Below, piece after piece: positions 1 through 5,550 of a stretch of 7,597 bases of DNA. Numbering within the stretch: position 1 is the stretch's first letter; each line of letters begins with the position of its first letter. Below the pieces are notes generated by a model. That model did not search any database. It had not been told where the DNA came from and saw nothing but the letters and a program-made list of their open reading frames with translations. This DNA comes from an uncultured Lachnospiraceae bacterium. Lineage in GTDB: Bacteria > Bacillota > Clostridia > Lachnospirales > Lachnospiraceae. The stretch lies in contig CADBTO010000105.1 of NCBI GenBank assembly GCA_902797565.1, positions 1-7,597 on the forward strand, written 5' to 3'. The translations under genes and the position numbers were made by a program.

Positions 1-174
1 GTTTGCACCGCGAAGCGGAGCGGTGTTTTCCACCTTTTCCACCACGAGCGGTTCTGGCGCAGCCACTTCGGGAGCGCTGGCAACGTTCGTATCCGAGACA
101 GTCTTCACAGGAGCCGACTGCACAAAACTTCCCTGTTCCTGATACGATGTGCCAATGTTCGCTGAAATATCCAT
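1..174 (-). CDS. FlaG-like protein, N-terminal fragment (gene runs off the left edge)
   Basis: The first 58 codons of an open frame without a stop, starting MDISANIGTSYQEQG and continuing off the window edge. The start is an ATG at 174 with a perfect AAGGAGGTG Shine-Dalgarno at 189-181. The visible part is rich in Ala, Val, Pro and Glu, has no signal peptide or membrane segment, and looks disordered. That fits the variable N-terminus of FlaG, a small protein that affects filament length, whose conserved domain would lie outside the window. Support is mainly context: it follows csrA, has a sigma-28 promoter, and in B. subtilis flaG lies just beyond csrA and hag, ahead of fliD-fliS. It does not look like flagellin, whose N-terminus is conserved and helical. 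The leader carries a CsrA-type hairpin over the SD, so translation is probably repressed by CsrA. Another secreted late flagellar protein is possible. Confidence 0.5.
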   Translation of the reverse strand, partial: MDISANIGTSYQEQGSFVQSAPVKTVSDTNVASAPEVAAPEPLVVEKVENTAPLRGAN

Positions 175-178
175 TGCT

Positions 179-194
179 CACACCTCCTTGTGTA
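179..194 (-). promoter_or_regulatory. CsrA-binding hairpin holding the flaG-like gene's SD
   Basis: Read on the minus strand the RNA is UACAC-AAGGAG-GUGUG. Five base pairs (four Watson-Crick plus one U-G) close the hexaloop AAGGAG, and that loop is the core of the Shine-Dalgarno; the ATG follows four bases after the stem. CsrA/RsmE proteins prefer ANGGAN hexaloops closed by AC/GU (selected consensus RUACARGGAUGU). The 12 bases ACACAAGGAGGU match 10 of 12 positions. A bound CsrA dimer would block the ribosome, as at B. subtilis hag. Another GGA (204-202) lies about 15 nt upstream and could be the second contact of the dimer. The architecture is seen in the sequence; binding is inferred. Confidence 0.75.
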
Positions 195-250
195 TTCGCA
201 GTCCGGGGCATTATAAAGAACCGTCTGGCATCGCGCCATATGAAAAAGCC

Positions 251-309
251 AAAAAAGAAAGTGCCCCGCATATAAACCTTCTTCTAAGGCTATATCGGCA
301 GGCACTTTC
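251..309 (-). terminator. Long intrinsic terminator after csrA
   Basis: A minus-strand hairpin starts 36 nt after the csrA stop. The outer stem is GAAAGTGCC/GGCACTTTC (309-301 with 265-257), nine perfect pairs. It continues inward through CCG/CGG, ATATA/TATAT and CCTT/AAGG, about 21 pairs in all with small bulges and an AGAAG loop, and is followed at once by six T (256-251). It should end the transcript carrying csrA. Its 5' arm contains the -10 element of the next gene's sigma-28 promoter. Confidence 0.88.
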
Positions 310-319
310 AGAAACTTTA
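292..319 (-). promoter_or_regulatory. Sigma-28 (SigD/FliA) promoter for the flaG-like gene
   Basis: On the minus strand the -35 region is TAAAGTTT (319-312) and the -10 region is GCCGATAT (299-292), with 16 nt between TAAA and the -10. TAAAGTTT and GCCGATA(A/T) are the full FliA/SigD consensus elements; spacing is 1 nt over the usual 15 and within the 14-16 range described for SigD. Initiation would fall near 285, giving a leader of about 110 nt before the ATG at 174. The -10 element also forms part of the 5' arm of the csrA terminator hairpin. Confidence 0.82.
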
Positions 320-345
320 TACCTGATATATGATTTATTCGAACT

Positions 346-564
346 CTATTGGAACAAACTGCGCAGGTTCTCTACAGAATCCGCCGTAAACGCGTCTTTG
401 TTCTCCTTCTGGATCTGCTCATAGACCTCTTTCCGGTAAATCGGGATATCCTTGGATGCCGTGACTCCCAGCTTCACCTGATCCCCCCGCACATCCATGA
501 CGGTGATCTCGATGTTGTTGTTGATCACCAGGGACTCTCCCTTTTTCCTGGTAAGCGCCAGCAT
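346..564 (-). CDS. csrA: CsrA, carbon storage regulator / translational repressor
   Basis: A 72-residue RNA-binding protein beginning MLALTRKKGESLVI, the classic CsrA start. CsrA is a domain-swapped dimer that binds GGA motifs near ribosome-binding sites and usually blocks translation. The RNA-contact residues Leu4, Arg6 and Arg44 (in IYRKEVY) are present, as are the GDQVKLGV strand and the terminal helix. Asn55 (IQKEN) matches the position I recall as needed for FliW antagonism in B. subtilis, and the C-terminal extension typical of FliW-regulated CsrA follows. I start it at the ATG at 564, not at an ATG further upstream, because homology begins there and AAGGGGGTG lies at 579-571. That SD has GGG where the other genes here have GGA, so it lacks the CsrA core motif. 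It follows the fliW stop by 16 nt, so the two are very likely co-transcribed. Confidence 0.97.
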   Translation of the reverse strand: MLALTRKKGESLVINNNIEITVMDVRGDQVKLGVTASKDIPIYRKEVYEQIQKENKDAFTADSVENLRSLFQ

Positions 565-580
565 GAAAACCACCCCCTTC

Positions 581-1048
581 CTATTTCTGCCGGTTCTTCT
601 GCAAAAGCTCATACACCGGGAACTGCACCTGGAAATCATTCTCCACAATGATCTGCCCGCCCAGCCTGGTATCTGTATTGATAATAATCGGCGCCTTCAG
701 GTTGATGGTCATCTTCTCGATCTCCGGCGGAACCTTCATTGTCACCAAAACCAGCAGGTTTTCGTCATTCAGCTCTCCCAGAGGCTCCAGTTCGTCATCA
801 TTGATCTGGGGATTGTACTCCGGCAGGATGTCCACGGGAGACACCACCGGCAGCGCGAACTGCGGCTCGTCCAGGGACTGGAACCACATCAGGGCACCCG
901 CCTCCTTCTCCTTCGATTCGTCATCATCCTTCCCGTAAATCAGCGTGAACTTCCGCATAAACGGGAACCCGATGATCCCCTTGTCCAGCGTGATGATCTT
1001 CTCATCCGCCACATCAATTTCATCAAACAGCCTGGTATTTACCTTCAT
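581..1048 (-). CDS. fliW: FliW, flagellar assembly factor and CsrA antagonist
   Basis: A 155-residue cytoplasmic protein, slightly longer than the roughly 145 residues of B. subtilis FliW; the extra length is an acidic/lysine loop at about 40-50. FliW binds flagellin and, when flagellin is exported, is freed to bind CsrA and relieve its repression. Family landmarks are DKGIIGFPF (22-30), WFQSLDEPQFALPVV (55-69) and NLKAPIIINTDTRLGGQ (116-132). There are two in-frame ATGs, at 1054 and 1048. The SD GGGAGG (1060-1055) touches the first and sits 6 nt before the second, so 1048 is the start. The gene lies 60 nt after flgL and 16 nt before csrA, the usual pairing of these two partners. Confidence 0.96.
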   Translation of the reverse strand: MKVNTRLFDEIDVADEKIITLDKGIIGFPFMRKFTLIYGKDDDESKEKEAGALMWFQSLDEPQFALPVVSPVDILPEYNPQINDDELEPLGELNDENLLVLVTMKVPPEIEKMTINLKAPIIINTDTRLGGQIIVENDFQVQFPVYELLQKNRQK

Positions 1049-1050
1049 GA

Positions 1051-1060
1051 ACATCCTCCC
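1051..1060 (-). promoter_or_regulatory. fliW ribosome-binding site with a CsrA-like AGGATGT core
   Basis: The minus strand reads GGGAGGATGTTC-ATG. GGGAGG gives correct 6-nt spacing to the ATG at 1048, which decides the fliW start. The same bases end in AGGATGT, identical to the last seven positions of the CsrA selected consensus (RGGAUGU). A weak stem, GCAGTG/CATTGC, lies just upstream, but I see no clear hairpin that presents this GGA in a loop. As an RBS it is certain; as a CsrA site it is speculative. Confidence 0.6.
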
Positions 1061-1108
1061 TGCAATGAAACCATAACCTAACGTTGCACTGCCCAGTTTA
1101 CCATATTG

Positions 1109-3265
1109 TCAGATATAATTCAACAGCGTTTGCTGTCCCAGCTTACTAGCCCCCTGAAGCGATGACTGGTACGCCGTATGTGCTGCCATGTAATTGATCA
1201 TAATTGTCGAAAGATCCAGATTGTCGTTATCGCTCTTCAGCTTCGTAACCGCCTGCTCCTGCTCGTCCATCCGTTCCTCGGTCATTGCCAGCTGATCCAT
1301 GGTACAGCCGATCCGGGTGATCGCCACATTGATTTCGTTCAGATAATCATCCGCCAGCTTCAGCTTCTTTGTGAAAAGTTCGTCCAGATTGTGGTTGTAG
1401 TAATCCATCTCCTTCTGGGCGATTTCTTTCCATTGCTTCAGCTGTGCCTGCGTTTCTTCGTCCTGATAATTCGTGTCCGAGAGCATGACCTTGATCTTTT
1501 CCACCTTGTCCGACGCGGACATCGCCTTCTGTACCGCCGTTATCATATCATTCATATCCTGCAGGATATCCGAATCGAAAATATCCGCCGCCTCCTGGTT
1601 CACCGTCAGGGTCTGGTTCTGCGAAACCGTATAGTTGATCTCATACACCTTGTTGTTCTTTTTGTAGGTGATCTGGTTGTCCAGATCCGTCTTGTTTACG
1701 GCGTCATAATAATACTCCGGACGAAGTTCTCCATTATCAAAGCCGATCTTGTCGTACTGCACCGTCACCTGCGCGTGCCAGCTCATCAGCTTCGAAGACG
1801 CCGTCTCCCCGAAGATCAGATCCCCGGTGGATTTGATGAACACGCAGTCCTCATCCTCCACCGTCTTCCTGTCATAGCCATTCTCTTTCGACCACTGCAG
1901 CCAGTCTTCCTCATTATCAAACTGGTATATCTTCTTCGGGAACCGGAACTCGTCCACATCCTCGTTGTTCGTCTGGTACAAATAAATGTCCTCGCCGTTC
2001 TCATCCTGGTAATGCGCGATGACATTGTTCTTGTTTCCCGTGGTATTCTTGTCGTCGTAGCTGTCCCCGTCCAGAACCTGGTAGGTCTTGCCATTTTCCA
2101 GGGACTTTGTCGCAAGCCCGTCTCCCTCTTCCTTCAGCGTATAGTCCTTGTCCGTCTTGTTCGGATAGTTGACCTTCCCCGCGTTTGTCCCGCTGTACTC
2201 CAGCACCGGCTGTTTCTGGAACTCAGGCAGCGCCTCGCCCAGAACCACGAGTTCATGGTTATATTTCGCCACATCCTCCGCCGTTGCCAGCTTCAGCGCG
2301 CCGCTCGGCTCGGTCTGATAGATCACGTTCCCTGCCGCATCCTTTGCCGGAATATTCTTGCCTTCCTTGTCCTTCAGATAGATATAATCCTTAACCGGAT
2401 CACCATTGGCGTCCAGCTGAACCTGGCCATTCGCATCCTTCTGCACTTCCTGCTCATAGATGATATTCCCTTTGTCATCCCGCACCATATCCGCGTCGTA
2501 TTCATAATTTCCTTTAATGAAACTCCGCGTGATCTGAACCGGGGTCTCTGACTGGTTCTTCGCGTCGAACGCAATATTGATGCTTTCCAGCTGGGAGATA
2601 TCGTCATAACCGAGGCGCAGACGGTAATACGAGGAAACTTTCATATCGTATTCGGTTTCTTTGTCCGATACGCCATCCCCGTCCGCATCCACTGCAATCG
2701 CAGCAATTTCCGACCGGTTCCCGGGCACGTCCACACCACCGTTATAGTACCCGAAGTTCTCCATATCGTCCGCTTTCAGCACCTGCCCGATATCATACCT
2801 TGTCTTGTCCTCGTTCTCCTTGAACACCAGATCCCGGTCTGTCCGATAGCCCGTAAACACCGTCCGCCCCGCGTAATCCGCGTTCCCCTGCTGGAAAATG
2901 CTTTCCTGCAGGGACTTCAGCTGGTCAAGCATCGTCTTCCGATCGTCCTGTGTCAGCGTTGCGCCATTGGCACCCGCCACGCAGAGTTTGCGGAAATCAT
3001 CAATATTCCCGGAGATATTCATCAGCGCCGTTTCAGACACTTCCAGCCAGCTCTGCGCATCCGGAATATTCCGGCCATAGTACTGGTTGATCTCCTGGAG
3101 CGATGTCTGCAGCCGCAGCGAACGCACCGCTACGATCGGATCCTCCGACGGCCGGTCAATCTTCCGCTGCGTTGTCATCTGGGTATTTCCCTTGTCCAGT
3201 GCAAGCTTGTTCGTGTTCATATTCGCATTTGCTCTGGTAAGGAGCATATTATTTGTTACTCGCAT
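1109..3265 (-). CDS. flgL: FlgL (HAP3), hook-filament junction protein, enlarged
   Basis: A 718-residue protein, more than twice the roughly 300 residues of enteric or Bacillus FlgL. FlgL is exported through the flagellar type III apparatus and forms the ring to which flagellin is added. The N-terminal D0/D1 segment starts MRVTNNMLLTRA and carries the hallmark IDRPSEDPIVAVRSLRL (36-52), running to about 160. The C-terminal part (about 565-718) is helical, with DQLAMTEERM (657-666), DLSTIMINYMAAHTAYQ (684-700) and the terminal QQTLLNYI. Between them lies an acidic insert of about 400 residues, presumably surface-exposed D2/D3 domains. It holds a calcium-loop-like DADGDGVSDKET (193-204) and five D-x-x-G turns (263-316). 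The start at 3265 has SD AGGAGAG (3278-3272). No signal peptide is present or expected. It lies between flgK2 and fliW with 60-nt gaps on both sides. Confidence 0.93.
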   Translation of the reverse strand: MRVTNNMLLTRANANMNTNKLALDKGNTQMTTQRKIDRPSEDPIVAVRSLRLQTSLQEINQYYGRNIPDAQSWLEVSETALMNISGNIDDFRKLCVAGANGATLTQDDRKTMLDQLKSLQESIFQQGNADYAGRTVFTGYRTDRDLVFKENEDKTRYDIGQVLKADDMENFGYYNGGVDVPGNRSEIAAIAVDADGDGVSDKETEYDMKVSSYYRLRLGYDDISQLESINIAFDAKNQSETPVQITRSFIKGNYEYDADMVRDDKGNIIYEQEVQKDANGQVQLDANGDPVKDYIYLKDKEGKNIPAKDAAGNVIYQTEPSGALKLATAEDVAKYNHELVVLGEALPEFQKQPVLEYSGTNAGKVNYPNKTDKDYTLKEEGDGLATKSLENGKTYQVLDGDSYDDKNTTGNKNNVIAHYQDENGEDIYLYQTNNEDVDEFRFPKKIYQFDNEEDWLQWSKENGYDRKTVEDEDCVFIKSTGDLIFGETASSKLMSWHAQVTVQYDKIGFDNGELRPEYYYDAVNKTDLDNQITYKKNNKVYEINYTVSQNQTLTVNQEAADIFDSDILQDMNDMITAVQKAMSASDKVEKIKVMLSDTNYQDEETQAQLKQWKEIAQKEMDYYNHNLDELFTKKLKLADDYLNEINVAITRIGCTMDQLAMTEERMDEQEQAVTKLKSDNDNLDLSTIMINYMAAHTAYQSSLQGASKLGQQTLLNYI

Positions 3266-3267
3266 AA

Positions 3268-3326
3268 ATGACTCTCCTGATCATCCGTTTTCTGATAAAC
3301 CGTGTGTTGCTGGTCCGTTCTCTGAT
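3268..3326 (-). promoter_or_regulatory. flgL leader: 30-nt-period repeat and SD hairpin
   Basis: The 60-nt gap between flgK2 and flgL has internal structure. ATCAGAGAACGGA (3326-3314) and ATCAGAAAACGGA (3296-3284) match at 12 of 13 positions with an exact 30-nt period; a partial third copy, ATCAGGAG (3281-3274), follows and contains the SD. Both full copies end in an ACGGA(C/T) motif, an ANGGAN CsrA-type core. The SD lies in the loop of a small hairpin, AUGAU-CAGGAGA-GUCAU (3284-3268). This suggests translational control of flgL, possibly by CsrA; that is inference. Confidence 0.45.
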
Positions 3327-5278
3327 TATGCACCCGTATGCAGGATCAGCTGGTCATACATCTCCGTCAGCGTGGAAATTACCTTCGCGTTCAGATTGTA
3401 CGCATTCTGGAACTTCACAAGGTTCAGTCCCTCTTCGTCTTCGTCCACGCCGGATTCCGACTTCCTCTGCCGGTCAATCGCGGTCTGGATTTCCTCGTAA
3501 TTCAAAAGGAATACCCGGCACTCCTCCGTATCCACTGTAATATCCGCATAAATACATTCCAGATACGCTGCTGCCCCGCCGCTGCGGAAGATATCTTTCT
3601 TGTTTTGCAGATCCAGGATCTTCTCCACAATATCATATGCGTCCACACCCGGCTCATTCTCATCCGGCCCCACCTGTTTGGTCGCGCCGAAAAGTTTGGG
3701 ATCCCGCGATATATCCGGATTCACCAGGAAGGTTGACGCTGTCATTCTGTAATAGCAATCTGATGTACTGGTATAGCTATAATAAGACCGATCCCCGTCT
3801 TCCACCAGCACACCGTCAAATTCCGGTTCTTCAACCAGCTTACCGTCCACCATAAATTTCCGGTCTTCACTCCCGGAAAACTTCAGGACCGTATTACTGG
3901 TTTTATCTTTCGCTGTAAAGAATGCGGTGGCCGTATTCCCATACAGGTCACGCGACTGCTTCTCCAACGAATTAAACTCCTTGGAATAGGAACGGACAAA
4001 GGTGTTCATCTGATTCTGATAGTACGGAATCCCCTTGAAATTCACGGTAGACCCCGCTGTCAGGGTTTTCCCGCCCGCTTTGGAAAGCAGTGTCCCGGAC
4101 ACGGTTTCGTCATCCACAATATCAAAAATGATCCGCTCGATCTCTCCCGTATCTTTGTTCAGCTGTACCTCAAAACTGTCGTAATGGTATTCCGTGGCAT
4201 CCACCGTCACCGCCCCGCGCTCCGGCAGGCTGAGCAGATTCGGATCCGTGATATTCGGATATTCAATGACAAAACGATCCCCGTTGGAGCCCTGCCCGGA
4301 TCCGGTGGCATCGATCACCACTGTCCCTCGGACATTCATCTCATCATTTCCATCCCGCAGCTCGAACAGCCCGCGCAGCGATCCTTTCTGGTTGCTCCCC
4401 CAGACATTGAAGGTGGTATTTGTTTCTTTCCATGTCACATCATACAACCCGTCGATATCCGACTGATTGTGCTTGTATTTCCGGCTGGTCACCGTCAGTT
4501 CGTGATACTCGAAATTATCCACAAGCCGCTGTCCATTGACCTTGACATTGAACACCGTCCCGCCCAGATACTTGTCCGGGTCGTTCGAATTTTCCACTTT
4601 GTATTCTTCGGTCTCGATATTGATGATCTTGGACAGTTCGTCCAGCACAAGTTCCCGCTCGTCCCGAAGTTCATTGGCATAACCGCCGTTGATCTCGATC
4701 ACGTTGATCTGCTTGTTCAAAAGCGCGATCTTCTGCGCAGAAGCATTGATGAATTCCACCGTGGTCTTCACTTCGTCATTGATGTCCCGCTGCAGGCTTT
4801 CGAGCTCTGTCGCGCAATGGTTGAAATACTGCTGCAGCTTCTCCGCCTCGCTGATCATCTGCGTGCGGTAACTCGAATCCCCCGCATGCGTCTTCAGCGA
4901 ATCCATCGCCGTATTGAAGCTTGTGAAGATCGTCGTAAATCCCGGATTCACGTCTTTTTCATCTTTGAAGTACTCTTCCATCTGGCTGACATAATACAGC
5001 TTCTGCTCATAATAGCCGAAATTCGACTGGTTCTTCCAATATTTCTGGTTGTAGTACTGGTTCCGGGTCCGCGTCACGGAAATCGCGTTGACACCCATCC
5101 CCACACTTCCATATCTCTGGGGGACACGCATCGCCCCATAGGCTTCCTTATTCAAAGTCTGCCTGCTATATCCCTTGGTATCCACATTTGCCACATTGTT
5201 TGCCGTGACATTTACCGCCGCCTGAAACGCATTCAGACCAGACGATGCAACTCCAAGTCCAAAAAAAGTAGATGGCAT
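3326..5278 (-). CDS. flgK: FlgK (HAP1), hook-filament junction protein, second copy
   Basis: A 650-residue protein; Salmonella FlgK has about 550. FlgK forms the first junction ring on the hook tip, below FlgL and the filament, and is exported without a cleaved signal. It starts MPSTFFGLGVASSGLNAFQ, the FlgK N-terminus, followed by the rod/hook-family motif TANNVANVDTKGYSRQ (25-40) and a D1 helical region with long coiled-coil potential (about 85-220, including ANELRDERELVLDEL at 201-215). A beta-rich variable middle follows (about 235-520). The end is LVKFQNAYNLNAKVISTLTEMYDQL (620-644), the C-terminal D0 helix. The ATG at 5278 is chosen over one at 5329 because homology begins there and GGAGGTG (5290-5284) is well placed. 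It differs markedly from the upstream copy outside the terminal helices, so it is an old paralogue. The gene is separated from flgK1 by a terminator and probably has its own promoter. Confidence 0.92.
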   Translation of the reverse strand: MPSTFFGLGVASSGLNAFQAAVNVTANNVANVDTKGYSRQTLNKEAYGAMRVPQRYGSVGMGVNAISVTRTRNQYYNQKYWKNQSNFGYYEQKLYYVSQMEEYFKDEKDVNPGFTTIFTSFNTAMDSLKTHAGDSSYRTQMISEAEKLQQYFNHCATELESLQRDINDEVKTTVEFINASAQKIALLNKQINVIEINGGYANELRDERELVLDELSKIINIETEEYKVENSNDPDKYLGGTVFNVKVNGQRLVDNFEYHELTVTSRKYKHNQSDIDGLYDVTWKETNTTFNVWGSNQKGSLRGLFELRDGNDEMNVRGTVVIDATGSGQGSNGDRFVIEYPNITDPNLLSLPERGAVTVDATEYHYDSFEVQLNKDTGEIERIIFDIVDDETVSGTLLSKAGGKTLTAGSTVNFKGIPYYQNQMNTFVRSYSKEFNSLEKQSRDLYGNTATAFFTAKDKTSNTVLKFSGSEDRKFMVDGKLVEEPEFDGVLVEDGDRSYYSYTSTSDCYYRMTASTFLVNPDISRDPKLFGATKQVGPDENEPGVDAYDIVEKILDLQNKKDIFRSGGAAAYLECIYADITVDTEECRVFLLNYEEIQTAIDRQRKSESGVDEDEEGLNLVKFQNAYNLNAKVISTLTEMYDQLILHTGA

Positions 5279-5345
5279 ACACACACCTCCGCCAAACCCC
5301 GGCCGCCTGCATCCAGCCTGTGTCCTCAAACGGGCCTCTCTCTGC
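5279..5345 (-). promoter_or_regulatory. flgK2 5' leader with three GGA motifs
   Basis: The leader just before flgK2 has GGA in GAGGACA (5327-5321), in TGGATG (5315-5310) and in the SD CGGAGG (5291-5286). TGGATG resembles the GGAUG core of CsrA sites, but the loop context is not canonical, since C or G replaces the preferred A before NGGA. A 10-base imperfect stem, GCCGGCTGCA with TGCAGGCGGC (one G-G mismatch), could enclose the first two motifs. This is a structured leader; any regulator is unproven. Confidence 0.3.
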
Positions 5346-5379
5346 AGCCGGCTTTCTGATCAATCCAACCTTGTTCATT

Positions 5380-5406
5380 ATATCGGACGCGTTCGTTTTT
5401 TTCCTA
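5380..5406 (-). promoter_or_regulatory. Candidate sigma-28 promoter for flgK2
   Basis: The minus strand has TAGG (5406-5403), a 15-nt spacer and TCCGATAT (5387-5380). The -10 matches SigD GCCGATAT at 7 of 8 positions with ideal spacing; the -35 matches TAAA at only 2 of 4. The site lies between the flgK1 terminator and flgK2 and would give a leader of about 95 nt. An overlapping TATAAT (5382-5377) could serve sigma-A, but no TTGACA-like box lies 16-18 nt upstream of it. Confidence 0.5.
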
Positions 5407-5502
5407 ACCACTGCCGGATTCTTTTTTCTTTTCGACCAGCGGGAAGGTGGGGTTGCCACTCTCCCCTGCTCGCCGCGCGGGGTGCGCCCGGCTCTGCGGC
5501 AG

Positions 5503-5535
5503 AAAAAAGCCCTGCCTTGCGGCAGGACCTTTTTT
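5503..5535 (-). terminator. Intrinsic terminator after flgK1, possibly bidirectional
   Basis: The minus strand reads six A (5535-5530), then GGTCCTGCC, a GCAA loop (5520-5517), GGCAGGGC and six T (5508-5503). CCTGCC/GGCAGG pairs perfectly, extended by a T-G wobble and a G-C with one bulged G, and the A and T runs can also pair. The GCAA loop closed by C-G is a stable GNRA tetraloop. It starts 15 nt after the flgK1 stop codon (5553-5551). A T-run follows the stem on either strand, so it could stop transcription from both sides. Confidence 0.85.
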
Positions 5536-5550
5536 CCCTTATCATGCATT

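Noticed and set aside
1..174. Flagellin (hag) as the gene after csrA, by analogy to B. subtilis
   Set aside because: The visible 58 residues lack the conserved helical flagellin N-terminus and are Pro/Ala/Val/Glu-rich.
210..215. TATAAT on the minus strand upstream of the flaG-like gene as a sigma-A promoter
   Set aside because: No TTGACA-like box 16-18 nt upstream, and the nearby sigma-28 promoter is a far better match.
105..305. 66-codon minus-strand frame between csrA and the flaG-like gene
   Set aside because: It covers the terminator, the leader and the flaG-like start in another frame and has no SD; not a gene.
497..1081. 194-codon plus-strand open frame
   Set aside because: Antisense to fliW and csrA, both of which are certain by homology.
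1049..1108. Gap between flgL and fliW as a terminator
   Set aside because: A GCAGTG/CATTGC stem exists, but the loop is long and no T-run follows; more likely read-through within one operon.
1178..2551. 457-codon plus-strand open frame
   Set aside because: It lies wholly antisense to flgL, has an unnatural run of Ile/Val/Leu/Arg/His residues and no family motif; it is a shadow of the real gene.
4184..5359. 391-codon plus-strand open frame
   Set aside because: Antisense to flgK2 with the same Ile/His/Arg-rich shadow composition and no recognisable domain.
5166..5549. 127-codon minus-strand frame starting just after flgK1
   Set aside because: It would read through the terminator hairpin and overlap flgK2 out of frame for over 100 nt; the sequence is Arg/Cys/Trp-rich with no family resemblance.
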